Shown: in pieces, positions 25,303-34,074 of the stretch
How positions within the stretch are numbered: the stretch's first letter is position 1
Layout of the letters: every line of letters begins with the position of its first letter
Source: Devosia ginsengisoli
GTDB taxonomy: Bacteria; Pseudomonadota; Alphaproteobacteria; Rhizobiales; Devosiaceae
Direction: 5' to 3'
Assembly (NCBI RefSeq): GCF_007859655.1
Contig: NZ_CP042304.1
Coordinates: 124,001 to 188,000, forward strand
DNA length: 64,000 bases
Notes under the pieces: model-generated
Told to the model about the DNA's origin: nothing
Seen by the model: the letters and a program-made list of their open reading frames with translations, nothing else
The model's database searches: none
Position numbers and translations under genes: made by a program

Positions 25303-26565
25303 GTGAGCGTACGATCGACAACCCTTGATAACGGCATGGTGGTCCTGACCGACGACATGCCGCATCTCGAAAGTGCTTCCCTTGGCGTCTGGGTCAAGGC
25401 CGGCGCGCGCAGCGAGCGCAAGGCCGAGCACGGCATTTCCCACCTGCTCGAACACATGGCCTTCAAAGGCACCACTTCGCGCACGGCGCTGCAGATTGCC
25501 GAGGCCATCGAGAATGTCGGCGGCGACCTGAACGCCGCCACCTCCATCGAACATACCGGCTATTTTGCCCGCGTCCTCAAGGAAGACGTGGTTCTTGCTG
25601 CCGATATCCTCGCCGATATCCTGCAGAATTCCCTGTTCGAGGATGATGAGCTTACCCGCGAGAAACAGGTCATCGTCCAGGAGATCGGCGCCGCGCGCGA
25701 CAACCCTGATGATCACGTCTTCGACCTGTTCCAGGCCGCCGCTTTCCCCGTCCAGCCCATCGGCCGCACCATTCTCGGCACCGTGGATTCGGTGCGCGAG
25801 TTCAACCCCGACACCATCCGCAAATATATGGGTCGCAACTATGTCGGCGACCATATGGTGATGGCGGCCGCGGGCAATGTGGACCATGACGAACTGGTCG
25901 ATGTCGCCCGCCAGCGCTTTGCCGACCTCAAGCCCAATGGCGCCCCGGCGCCGCAGCGCGCCGAATATCATGGCGGCGAGGAGAGGCTGATCTCCGATCA
26001 CGAGCAGGCCCATATCGTCGTCGGCTTCGAGGGCCGCGCCTATAATGCCGATGGCTTTTATGCCGCGCAGGTCCTCGCCTCCATCCTGGGTGGCGGCATG
26101 AGCTCGCGCCTGTTCCAGGAAATCCGCGAGAAGCGGGGCCTCTGCTATTCGGTCTATTCCTTCCACTGGGCCTTCGCCGATAGCGGCGTGTTCGGCGTTG
26201 CCGCGGCAACCGGCGAGGACGAAGTGGGCGAACTGGTGCCCGTCGTGCTGGACGAATTGAAGCGCGCCACCGAAAACATCACCGACGACGAGGTGATCCG
26301 CGTGCGCAACCAGATCAGGGCCGGGCTGCTCATGTCGTTGGAAAGCCCGTCGGCCCGCGCCGGCCAGCTGGCGCGCCAGCAAATCCTCTGGGGCCGCCCC
26401 ATTCCCATGCAGGAGACAGTGGATCGCATCAACGCCATCACCGCCAAACGCGTGCAGGACGTGGCCGAACAGATTTTCACGCAAGGCACGCCCACGCTGG
26501 CGGGCATCGGGCCGATCGGCAATCTGGCCGACCTCGGCGCCATTGGCGATCATCTCAAGCGTTGA
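25303..26565 (+). CDS. M16-family zinc metallopeptidase (processing-peptidase-like)
   Basis: A 420-residue peptidase of the pitrilysin/MPP family. The inverted zinc motif HLLEH spans residues 47-51 with the downstream glutamate in the ENVGGDLNAATSIEHT region. The C-terminal half contains GGGMSSRLFQEIREKRGLCYS, typical of mitochondrial-processing-peptidase beta-like bacterial proteins. The frame opens at GTG 25264, but a GTG at 25303 with an ideal GGAGGAG 6-7 nt upstream begins VSVRSTTLDNGM, the conserved start. Substrates are unknown. No signal peptide, so it is likely cytoplasmic. Confidence 0.94.
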   Translation: MSVRSTTLDNGMVVLTDDMPHLESASLGVWVKAGARSERKAEHGISHLLEHMAFKGTTSRTALQIAEAIENVGGDLNAATSIEHTGYFARVLKEDVVLAADILADILQNSLFEDDELTREKQVIVQEIGAARDNPDDHVFDLFQAAAFPVQPIGRTILGTVDSVREFNPDTIRKYMGRNYVGDHMVMAAAGNVDHDELVDVARQRFADLKPNGAPAPQRAEYHGGEERLISDHEQAHIVVGFEGRAYNADGFYAAQVLASILGGGMSSRLFQEIREKRGLCYSVYSFHWAFADSGVFGVAAATGEDEVGELVPVVLDELKRATENITDDEVIRVRNQIRAGLLMSLESPSARAGQLARQQILWGRPIPMQETVDRINAITAKRVQDVAEQIFTQGTPTLAGIGPIGNLADLGAIGDHLKR

Positions 26566-26579
26566 GGCGCGCACAAGCC

Positions 26580-27188
26580 ATGCTGTGGCCCTGGTCGTCC
26601 CCCGCTCCACTGATCGCTCTGCGCGGGCCGCGGGTCCTGCTGCGCCTGCCGCAAATGGCCGATTTTGAGCCCTGGTACACCCTCCGCCACTCCAGCCGGG
26701 ATTTCCTGCGGCCGTTCGAACCCCGCTGGACCGAAGCTGATCTCGGCCGGCGCGTTTTCGTCACCCGCGTCAAGCGGGCGCGGGAAGAGGCGGAGGAGGG
26801 CTCCGACTATTCCTTCTTCATCTTCCTCGCGGATGGTCAGCGCGAGACCCTGGTGGGCGGAATTACGCTGTCCAATGTCCGCCGTCGCGCCGCGCAATTC
26901 GTCAATCTCGGCTATTGGATGGGCCAGCAATTCGCAGGGCAGGGGCTGATGAGCGAGGCGGTGGGCGTGAGCCTGCCCTTCATATTCGATACGCTGGACC
27001 TGCACCGCGTCCACGCCGCCTTCCTCCCCGGCAACACCGCCTCCCGCCGCGTGCTGGAAAAGAATGGTTTCGCCGAAGAAGGCTTTGCCGAGAAATACCT
27101 GCAGATCAACGGCCGCTGGGAAGATCATGTCCTGTTTGGCCTGACCAAAGAACGCTACGAAATGGACCGCTACCTGCGCCGAGTCTAA
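26580..27188 (+). CDS. RimJ-type GNAT acetyltransferase
   Basis: A GNAT protein of about 202 residues similar to RimJ/RimL N-terminal acetylases. Features are GPRVLLRLPQMADFEPW near the start, LGYWMGQQFAGQGLMSEAV (acetyl-CoA loop, Q/GxGxM type) and GNTASRRVLEKNGF. The ATG at 26580 is 14 nt after the M16 stop; a TTG at 26562 overlapping that stop is an alternative. It is probably transcribed with thrC and the M16 gene. The target protein is unknown. Confidence 0.9.
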   Translation: MLWPWSSPAPLIALRGPRVLLRLPQMADFEPWYTLRHSSRDFLRPFEPRWTEADLGRRVFVTRVKRAREEAEEGSDYSFFIFLADGQRETLVGGITLSNVRRRAAQFVNLGYWMGQQFAGQGLMSEAVGVSLPFIFDTLDLHRVHAAFLPGNTASRRVLEKNGFAEEGFAEKYLQINGRWEDHVLFGLTKERYEMDRYLRRV

Positions 27189-27232
27189 GACGCGCAGTAA
27201 CGAATTGGCACCATCGCCACCCCACCCCCGAT

Positions 27233-27290
27233 GTCATCCCGGCCCTGAGCCGGGACCCATCCCGAGATCGCGCCACGGCCGCAAGGTGGA
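27233..27290 (+). repeat. Truncated copy of the GTCATCCCGGC repeat
   Basis: Begins GTCATCCCGGCCCTGAGC and continues through GCGCCACGGCCGCAAGGTGG. It matches the left half of the copy at 27555 with a few substitutions. The right arm is missing. Confidence 0.75.
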
Positions 27291-27316
27291 GTGGGGCCAA
27301 ACCACCCCCACCCTCA

Positions 27317-27425
27317 TTCCCTCCCCACAAGGAGGAGGGAGGCGCATGACCGCATTCCGAGTTTCATCTGATAGGTCCATAGCCACCGGCCAGGCTTCCC
27401 TCCCCCTTGTGGGGAGGGAAGCGAG
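27317..27425. repeat. CCCTCCCC-type palindromes
   Basis: Two hairpin-like elements: CCCTCCCC-acaagg-AGGAGGG near 27317-27340 and CTTCCCTCCCCC-ttgt-GGGGAGGGAAG near 27394-27421. Same class as at 4146 and 7985. Confidence 0.55.
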
Positions 27426-27554
27426 ATAGGACTTAGCATCAGCTAAGTCCGTGATCGAGCAGGGTGGGGGTAAGCCACAAGCTCGATATTCGCCCCACGT
27501 CAGCCCCGAGGATGCGCGGTGGCATTGACGCACCATTGCCATCCCACCCCCAAT

Positions 27555-27676
27555 GTCATCCCGGCCTTGAGCCGGGATCCATCCCGAGGTCGCGCCACAG
27601 CCGCAAGGTGGATCGTCCGACCACTGGATATGCCCCACCACCTCAGGATGGATCCCGGCTCAAGGCCGGGATGACA
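27555..27676. repeat. Palindromic 122-nt repeat, copy 1
   Basis: The first 30 nt (27555-27584) and the last 30-31 nt (27646-27676) are near-perfect inverted arms, starting GTCATCCCGGCCTTGAGC and ending with its complement. The centre matches copy 2 at 42960-43080. Each arm contains its own small GGC/GCC hairpin. Confidence 0.85.
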
Positions 27677-27709
27677 CCGAGGGAGAGGATCGCGCGGTGC
27701 TCCACTTAC

Positions 27710-27976
27710 CCATCTTATCCCCCAGCCCAAAACCGCGCGTATCATCCTGCCATCTTCCGGGATACGGGCGGCGCTGCAGCGACGGGCGTCCGGAAGCCAG
27801 CCGGGGGAGTGGGGGTCGCGCTCCGCTCCGGGTCGAGCGGACGAGGCGTTTGGGCGGGGTGCTACGGCTAACCGCTAGGGTCTGCGATCGCGCCGTCCGA
27901 ACAAGTCCCGGCATCCCGAGACGGCTTCCGTCTCATTACTAAATTTACCAGAGGCGAAAGCCGTCTCGGGATCCGC
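27710..27976 (+). repeat. 267-nt dispersed repeat, copy 1
   Basis: Runs from CCATCTTATCCCCCA to the hairpin CCCGAGACGGCTT ... AAGCCGTCTCGGG at 27915-27970. The reverse complement of 42659-42924 matches over the whole length with roughly 15 differences by eye. It has no start-to-stop ORF of its own that looks coding. It may be a structured RNA or a non-autonomous mobile element. Confidence 0.8.
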
Positions 27977-28216
27977 ACGTCCGCGGCCGCACTTGCGGTC
28001 CGCATCCGACAACCGCATTGCAGGCGGCACTTGCGCTCGTCCCGATGGCATAACTGTTGCTATCGAGCAACATACCACTAACCTTGTCGCACGCATCATT
28101 CCCCGCTACCAAAGGGCGCTCCCGCCAAGAGGATGCCGTTCAGCGTCTGATGCGCTTGCACTCTTTCGCCGGAACGCTGCCACAATGAAGCCTACCGCAG
28201 GATATAATCGCCCCTG

Positions 28217-31096
28217 ATGCGTCATCTCTTTGCACTCGCGGTGTGGCTTGCCTTCGCGCTGACCACCCTTGCTCCGTCCGCCGCCTTCGAAGTCATTTCC
28301 GTCCCCGAAGACGTCAATGCCGTCAATCTGTCCGAGGTGATCGAGATTCAGCCCGGCACCAACGGCCGTGTGCAATTGTCCACCGCGCCGGGCGAAGACG
28401 GCATCATTCGCCGCATCGAAGTGCTGGCCAGCGAGCAGGACACCAACCCGAATTTTGCGCTGTTTGCGCTGCGCAACGAGAGCGACCAGCAGATCGAACG
28501 CCTGCTCGTGGCGCCCTTCTTTCGCCTGCCGGGCTCGGGGATTTTCCAGCCCGACCTGGGCGACGACCGCCTCAAGGCGCTGACGCCGAGCGCCGGCATT
28601 CGCCCCGTCCGCCTCACCGACAGCGAGGCCGACGTTTTTGAGGTGACGCTGGACCCCGGCGCCACGGTGACTTTCGTGGCCGAACTGGCGGGCGCGCAAC
28701 TGCCCGAACTCTATCTGTGGCAGCCCAATGGCTACCGCGACTACGTGAACTCCTTCACCCTGTTCCGGGGCGTGGTGCTGGGTGTCGCCTCGCTCGCGGC
28801 CGTGTTCCTCACCATCATGTTCGTAGTCAAGGGACGCGGCATCTTTCCGGCCACGGCGGCCTTTGCCTGGGCCGTGCTGATCTATCTGCTGATCGATTTC
28901 GGCGTACTCGGACGCGTCCTCGGCCTGCCGGCAGGCGGTATGCAGCCATTGCGCGCCGCAGCGGAGGCGGGCATAGCGACGACACTAGCGGGGTTCCTGT
29001 TCATTTATCTGAACCTGCATCGCTGGCACCTGCGCTTCATTCACCTGGCGCTCGGCCTTGCGGCCTTGTTCCTAGCGCTCTTTGCTTTTGCTTTCTTCCA
29101 GCCCGCCATAGCCGCCACCATTGCCCGGCTCGTGCTGGCTTTGCTCGGCGTATCCGGCTTCTTCCTCATCCTGCTGCTGGCCCTGCGCGGCTATGACCGC
29201 GCCGTGCTGCTGGTGCCCACCTGGATCATCCTGATCTCCTGGCTGTTCTATTCCTGGCTTGTGGTCACCGGGCAGGTCTCCAACGACGTGGCGCAACCGG
29301 CCGTAGGCGGTGGCCTCGTCCTCATCGTCATGCTGCTTGGTTTTACCGCCGTACAGCACGCCTTTTCCGAGGGGCAGGTGTCGATCGGCACGCTATCCGA
29401 AGTGGAACGGCGCGCATTGGCGCTCACCGGTTCGGGTGATTTCGTCTTCGACTGGAACATCGAGCGCGACCGCGTCTCGGTGAGCGACGAACTGGCCACG
29501 CGCCTGGGCGAAAAACGCGGGGCATTGCGCGGCGCCATCAAGCGCTGGCTCGACCGCGTCCACCCCGACGACCGCGACCGTTTCCGCACTGCTTTCGATA
29601 CGCTGGTGGAACTGCGCCGCGGCAAGGTTTCGGCCGATATGCGCGTGGCCGGGCATGATGGCAGCTATCGCAGCTTCCGCATGCGGGTGAAGCCGGTGCT
29701 GGGCGGCGACGGCCAGGTCAACCGCATCGTCGGCACCCTGCAGGACGTCACGGAGGATCGCGCCGCTCGCGAACGCCTGCTGCATGATGCCGTGCATGAC
29801 AGCCTCACCGGCCTGCCCAATCGTCAGCTCTTCCTCGACCGGCTGGAGCGCGCTTTGGTCCGCGCCCGTACCCCCGGTGGCACCAAGCCGGCCGTGTTCC
29901 TCATCGATATCGACCGTTTCATGGAGCTCGAAGAACGCATCGGCCATTCGGCGGCCGATTCGGTGCTGCTCGCCATTTCCCGCCGCATCGCCCGCATCAT
30001 GCGGCCGCTCGATACGGTGGCCCGCGTTACCGGCGACCAGTTCGCGGTGATTCTCGCTTCCGAACAGGCCGCCGGCAAGATCGCCGAGACCGCCGAACAG
30101 ATTCGCAAGGCGCTGAAAGCCCCGTTCAATTTCGGCGACCACGACCTGTCGCTATCGGCTTCCATCGGCGTCACCATCTATGACAGCAACCCGGCCGAGG
30201 CGACCGATGTGCTGCGCGATGCCGAACTGGCCATGTATTACGCCAAGCGTCTCGGCGGCGACCGCATCGAGGCCTACCGCGCCTCGGCCCGCTCCATCGC
30301 CGCCTATAACCGCGCCAGCGAGGAAGACCTCGAGCGCGGCATGAAGCAGGGCGAACTGCATGTGCAGTTCCAGCCGGTGACCGATATCCAGACCGGCCAG
30401 ATGGTCGGCGCGGAAGCGCTGATGCGCTGGATTCACCCGACACGCGGCGTGGTCAATCCGGATGAATTCGTGCCGCTGGCCGAGCGCTCGGGCCAGATCG
30501 AAAAACTCGGCCGCCTGGCTTTCGAGCAATCGACCGCCCAGGCCAAGGACTGGATGACGGCCTTTGGCCTGCCCGAGGAGTTCTTCATTTCGGTCAACCT
30601 GTCGCCCACCCAACTGGCGACCGAGACATTGCTCAACGACATGCGGAGCCTGGTCAGCCAGGACAAGGAACTGGCCAGCCACCTCAAGCTCGAAATCACC
30701 GAGAGCCAGGTGATGACCAATCCCGAGCATTCCGCCTATATGCTGCAGGCCCTGCGCAATCTGGGCCTGGGCCTGGCGCTCGACGACTTCGGCACCGGCC
30801 ATTCGTCACTGAGCTATCTGCACCGCTTCCCGTTCGACACCATCAAGATTCCGGCCGCCTTCGTCAGCATGGGCGGCACGACCGGCATTGCCCATACCCA
30901 GGCGCCGATCATCAAGGCCGTGGTGGCGCTGGCTGCCGATCTCGACCTCATGGTGATTGCCGAGGGCGTCGAGACGCTCGACGAAATCGAACGCCTGCGC
31001 CAGCTCAATTGCCGCTACGCCCAGGGCTTTGCCTTCGGCGCGGCCATGACGGGGGCAGAGTTCGGCAAGAAGCTGGCGACGCAGCTCGGTCGCTAG
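28217..31096 (+). CDS. Membrane GGDEF/EAL protein with 7TM sensor and PAS domain; probable c-di-GMP phosphodiesterase
   Basis: A 959-residue protein. It has a signal peptide (residues 1-23), a periplasmic beta-rich domain (about 24-180), about seven helices (about 188-385) resembling 7TMR-DISM sensors, a PAS domain (about 395-520, ending GTLQDVTEDR), a GGDEF domain and an EAL domain. The GGDEF motif is degenerate, TGDQF at 605-609, so cyclase activity is unlikely. The EAL domain looks complete: EAL at 733-735, NLSPTQL, LEITES, DDFGTGHSS, the IK lysine and AEGVET. It should therefore hydrolyse c-di-GMP in response to an extracytoplasmic and PAS-bound signal. It overlaps yqgE tail-to-tail by 4 nt. 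Confidence 0.93.
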   Translation: MRHLFALAVWLAFALTTLAPSAAFEVISVPEDVNAVNLSEVIEIQPGTNGRVQLSTAPGEDGIIRRIEVLASEQDTNPNFALFALRNESDQQIERLLVAPFFRLPGSGIFQPDLGDDRLKALTPSAGIRPVRLTDSEADVFEVTLDPGATVTFVAELAGAQLPELYLWQPNGYRDYVNSFTLFRGVVLGVASLAAVFLTIMFVVKGRGIFPATAAFAWAVLIYLLIDFGVLGRVLGLPAGGMQPLRAAAEAGIATTLAGFLFIYLNLHRWHLRFIHLALGLAALFLALFAFAFFQPAIAATIARLVLALLGVSGFFLILLLALRGYDRAVLLVPTWIILISWLFYSWLVVTGQVSNDVAQPAVGGGLVLIVMLLGFTAVQHAFSEGQVSIGTLSEVERRALALTGSGDFVFDWNIERDRVSVSDELATRLGEKRGALRGAIKRWLDRVHPDDRDRFRTAFDTLVELRRGKVSADMRVAGHDGSYRSFRMRVKPVLGGDGQVNRIVGTLQDVTEDRAARERLLHDAVHDSLTGLPNRQLFLDRLERALVRARTPGGTKPAVFLIDIDRFMELEERIGHSAADSVLLAISRRIARIMRPLDTVARVTGDQFAVILASEQAAGKIAETAEQIRKALKAPFNFGDHDLSLSASIGVTIYDSNPAEATDVLRDAELAMYYAKRLGGDRIEAYRASARSIAAYNRASEEDLERGMKQGELHVQFQPVTDIQTGQMVGAEALMRWIHPTRGVVNPDEFVPLAERSGQIEKLGRLAFEQSTAQAKDWMTAFGLPEEFFISVNLSPTQLATETLLNDMRSLVSQDKELASHLKLEITESQVMTNPEHSAYMLQALRNLGLGLALDDFGTGHSSLSYLHRFPFDTIKIPAAFVSMGGTTGIAHTQAPIIKAVVALAADLDLMVIAEGVETLDEIERLRQLNCRYAQGFAFGAAMTGAEFGKKLATQLGR

Positions 31097-31668
31097 GCGT
31101 GGCCGGCGTCGGAACTCAGGCTGGCCCGCGTGATGCGCAGGCTGGCCAAAGCCGCGTCGTAGCGCTCTTCCACCGGCGTCTCGAACAGCAGTTCCTGGCT
31201 GAATGGCACGGTCAGCCAACCATTGTCGCTGATTTCGCCTTCGAGCTGGCCGGCGCTCCAGCCACAGCAGCCCAGCGCAAACAGCGACGCGCGCGGCGCC
31301 GGCCCAAAGGCCATGGCCTTGAGAATGTCGAGCGTAGCGGTGAGGCAGGTGTCCTCGGTCACCGGATAGGAGTTGTCGCTGCGGTAGTCCGACGAATGCA
31401 GCACGAAGCCGCGGCCCTTTTCCACCGGCCCACCCCGCATGACCATGCGCTGGCGGATGGAATCGGGCAGGCGGATGACGGCATCGGGATCGCCCAGGTC
31501 GAGCTCGTCGAGAATATCGGCGAAGCGCAGATTGGCCAGTTCCTGATTGACCACAATGCCCATGGCACCCTCCTCGCCGTGGCCGACCAGCAGGATGACG
31601 CTTTCCGCGAAGCGCTCGTCGCTCATGTCGGGCATGGCGACAAGAAATTGTCCTTCGAGCGAATTCAT
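31093..31668 (-). CDS. YqgE/AlgH family protein (UPF0301)
   Basis: A 191-residue soluble protein with family motifs: LEGQFLVAMPDMSDERF at the N-terminus, GAMGIVVNQ near residue 36 and the FALGCCGWSAGQLEGE segment near residue 130. AlgH/YqgE proteins have no firmly established biochemical role. It is divergent from the DsbD-domain gene (31793) and converges on the GGDEF/EAL gene. Confidence 0.93.
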   Translation of the reverse strand: MNSLEGQFLVAMPDMSDERFAESVILLVGHGEEGAMGIVVNQELANLRFADILDELDLGDPDAVIRLPDSIRQRMVMRGGPVEKGRGFVLHSSDYRSDNSYPVTEDTCLTATLDILKAMAFGPAPRASLFALGCCGWSAGQLEGEISDNGWLTVPFSQELLFETPVEERYDAALASLRITRASLSSDAGHA

Positions 31669-31792
31669 GCGCTAATTGTAGGCATGGTCGCCCCCCATGC
31701 CAAGTTACGATGGCCTGATCGGGCCATGCTTCACGAAGGCATGATGGGCCATCAGCTATTTCTAAACCCGTTCCTGCGCTAATCCCTTCCCC

Positions 31793-32605
31793 ATGCGTCC
31801 CATCTTGCTTGCCCTCAGTCTTGCTTTGCTCGCCGGCCCCGCCCACGCGGGCGAAACCGCCTGGCAGGAAGTCGCGCCCGGCGTGAAGCTGCGGCTGATC
31901 AGCACCGGGCAGATCAAGCCCGATGGTACCACGCTGATCGGGCTCGAAATCGATATGCCCGATACCAACAAGACCTATTGGCGCGTTCCCGGCGATACCG
32001 GCCTGCCGACCGAACTGGACTTTGCCGGTTCGATGGGCGTGCTCGGCCATCGGATTGTCTGGCCTTACCCGACTCGTCAGGAAACGGCTGAATATCTCGA
32101 TTACGCCTATTTCGGCCCCACCGTCCTGCCGGTGGAGCTGACGGTCCAGCCGGGGTCGCCCAGTGCCGAGCTCAGCGCCGTTCTCGGCATCTGTTCGGAT
32201 ATCTGCGTGCCGGCCCAGGCAAGCTTCTCCCTGCCGCTCGCCGATACCGCGCCGGATCGCCCCAATGGCCTGCGCATTCGCCAGGCCCTCGCCACGACGC
32301 CCATGGAGTGGGAGGGGGATGCGCAGCCCATCGGCAATGTCGAGTTGTGGAGCGATGCCGGCATGCTGGCGGTGCAGGTCGATGATCCCGATATTGATCC
32401 GACCTCGCTGATCGCGGCGACGGATGGTGGCGATCCGCTGTTCGGCACGCCGCAAAAAAGCCCGGAACCGCACCTAGTGCTCATCCCCATCCTGGGCAAA
32501 GCCGATGAAATTGACTTGGAAAACCAGGCTGTTCAGCTCACATTCCTGACGGATATGGGGGCTTTCGAGGTCAGGCGCACCATTATGGTGCCCAAGGCCG
32601 ACTGA
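31793..32605 (+). CDS. Periplasmic protein with DsbD N-terminal-like domain
   Basis: A 270-residue exported protein with a signal peptide ending AGPAHA (residue 19). The rest resembles the N-terminal domain of thiol:disulfide reductase DsbD. It keeps a CSDICVP (CxxxC) pair near residue 135, as in the active-site strand of that domain, but lacks the membrane and thioredoxin domains. It may relay electrons in the periplasm, partner unknown. The ATG is preceded by CTTCCCC with no Shine-Dalgarno. It precedes a peroxiredoxin gene. Confidence 0.83.
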   Translation: MRPILLALSLALLAGPAHAGETAWQEVAPGVKLRLISTGQIKPDGTTLIGLEIDMPDTNKTYWRVPGDTGLPTELDFAGSMGVLGHRIVWPYPTRQETAEYLDYAYFGPTVLPVELTVQPGSPSAELSAVLGICSDICVPAQASFSLPLADTAPDRPNGLRIRQALATTPMEWEGDAQPIGNVELWSDAGMLAVQVDDPDIDPTSLIAATDGGDPLFGTPQKSPEPHLVLIPILGKADEIDLENQAVQLTFLTDMGAFEVRRTIMVPKAD

Positions 32606-32728
32606 ACGGTGTGAGGGGGAAAGGGGCAATAGGCCTTGTCGGCGGCGCCAAAGCCGCTTATCCCGATTGCACTTGAGACCGAGCAACGGCCGCCGCCCGG
32701 TGGCCTGAATCATGGGGCGCATCCTTTT

Positions 32729-33223
32729 ATGATCGAACGCGGCAGTCCGGTCCCGTCCGTGCGGGTAAAACTTGTGGGCGCCGATGGCGCAACGGACACG
32801 ACCAGCGATGCCGTTCTCGGAACGGGGCTCGTGGTGTTCTTCGCCGTGCCGGGCGCCTTTACGCCCACCTGTCACGTCAACCATCTCCCCGGTTTCATTG
32901 CCAACGAGGCCAAGCTCAGGGCTGCGGGGGTCGATCGCATTGTCTGCGCCGCGGCCAATGATCATCATGTGATGAAGGCCTGGGCCGAGGCCTCGGGCGC
33001 GCTGGGGAAGATCGATTTCATCGCCGATGGCAATGCCGAATTTGCCGAAGCTCTCGGGCTCGCCAAGGACATGTCGGGCTCCGGCATGGGCAAGCGCTTC
33101 GCCCGCTCGGCCATGCTGATCCGCAACGGCGTCGTCGATGCCGTTTTCGTCGAAGATGCGCCGGGCGTGAATGCCAGCGGTGCTCCCGCCATTCTCATGG
33201 CGCTCGAAGCCGCCAGAAGCTAG
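32729..33223 (+). CDS. Peroxiredoxin, Prx5 type
   Basis: A 164-residue thiol peroxidase reducing H2O2 and organic hydroperoxides. The peroxidatic cysteine is Cys48 in PGAFTPTCHVNHLPG; a second cysteine is Cys73. The C-terminal VNASGAPAIL is typical. The frame extends upstream to a TTG at 32636, but the domain starts at MIERGSPVP, so 32729 was chosen although its Shine-Dalgarno is weak. Its neighbour with a DsbD-like domain suggests thiol redox work, as an inference. Confidence 0.92.
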   Translation: MIERGSPVPSVRVKLVGADGATDTTSDAVLGTGLVVFFAVPGAFTPTCHVNHLPGFIANEAKLRAAGVDRIVCAAANDHHVMKAWAEASGALGKIDFIADGNAEFAEALGLAKDMSGSGMGKRFARSAMLIRNGVVDAVFVEDAPGVNASGAPAILMALEAARS

Positions 33224-33246
33224 TGTTTGCGTCAGGAGATAGCCTC

Positions 33247-33834
33247 ATGAACCAGTTCCTTTCCCTGACGCTGCGTCTGACTGCCGCCTGCGCCACCGCG
33301 ACGCTGCTGGCAGCATGCTCGATGGGCGGTCTGTTCGGCGGTGGCAATGCCACGCAGAACCAGCAATTGCAGAATGCCACGGCCACGCCGGCCGCAGTGG
33401 CGCAGGCGCAGAGCAGCGCCTTGCCCGCCATTGCCACGCAGTGCCCGCCGATCCGCATTCGCCCCGGCGGCGAAGCCATGTTCTATTATGGCAGCGGCCG
33501 CGTGGGCGACGCCAGGTCGTTGCAGTACCAGGGTGTGATCGACGAAACCTCGCGCAACTGCGTGGTGTCCAACGGGCTGATCACGGTCAATATGGGTGTT
33601 GTCGGCCGCGTCCTGCTCGGCCCTGCCGGCAACCAGACCTCGGTCAATGCTCCCATCCGCTTTGCCGTCGAGCGTGATGGGCAGGCGATTTTCTCCGAGA
33701 AATATACGATGCCGGTTTCCATTGCCGCGCCGGCGCGGTCGTCCGAATTCGTCAAGGTGATCGAAAACGTCGCCATCCCCTATCTGGGCGGCGAGGAAAT
33801 CACCATCTGGGTCGGTTTCGATACGCGCGGCTGA
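33247..33834 (+). CDS. Putative outer-membrane lipoprotein
   Basis: A 195-residue protein with a lipobox LLAAC at about residues 14-18 after a hydrophobic signal segment. A low-complexity linker rich in N, Q, A and T follows (about 28-60), then a beta-rich domain with two cysteines (ATQCPPIRIRPGG and SRNCVVSNG). I do not recognise the family beyond a conserved alphaproteobacterial lipoprotein. The ATG at 33247 has AGGAGA upstream; an earlier GTG at 33223 is less likely. It follows the peroxiredoxin by 23 nt. Confidence 0.82.
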   Translation: MNQFLSLTLRLTAACATATLLAACSMGGLFGGGNATQNQQLQNATATPAAVAQAQSSALPAIATQCPPIRIRPGGEAMFYYGSGRVGDARSLQYQGVIDETSRNCVVSNGLITVNMGVVGRVLLGPAGNQTSVNAPIRFAVERDGQAIFSEKYTMPVSIAAPARSSEFVKVIENVAIPYLGGEEITIWVGFDTRG

Positions 33835-34074
33835 CATCTGCGCTTGCTCGAACCGGCAGGTCCGGGCTAAGGAGCCGGCATGATCAGAGCCGCCACCTTT
33901 TTCATTCGTATCCGCACCGCCTGAAGGCGGTGTCGATCCATGACGTTTGGGCCGGCCGCCTGGCAGCCGGACTGAACGCGTATGCGGGGGCTTGGCCGTA
34001 AGGCTGTAGGGCCGGCCTCCGAAACCGGCGCCGTCTCGTCTCTCGAAGCAGCTTTCGAGACACCGAGACCAATC

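Larger units (their letters stand above)
27189..28216. other. 1-kb repeat-rich intergenic region
   Basis: No convincing gene. Open frames here are translations of repeats. In order it holds a truncated palindromic repeat (27233-27290), two GC-rich hairpins (27317-27425), a full 122-nt palindromic repeat (27555-27676), a 267-nt repeat (27710-27976) and about 240 nt of unique sequence before the GGDEF/EAL gene. Confidence 0.7.

Noticed and set aside
27464..27871. 135-codon frame ending ...RSGSSGRGVWAGCYG
   Set aside because: It runs through the palindromic repeats and the 267-nt repeat. The related frame recurs in the other copy at 42720-42992, so it is a translated repeat, not a gene.
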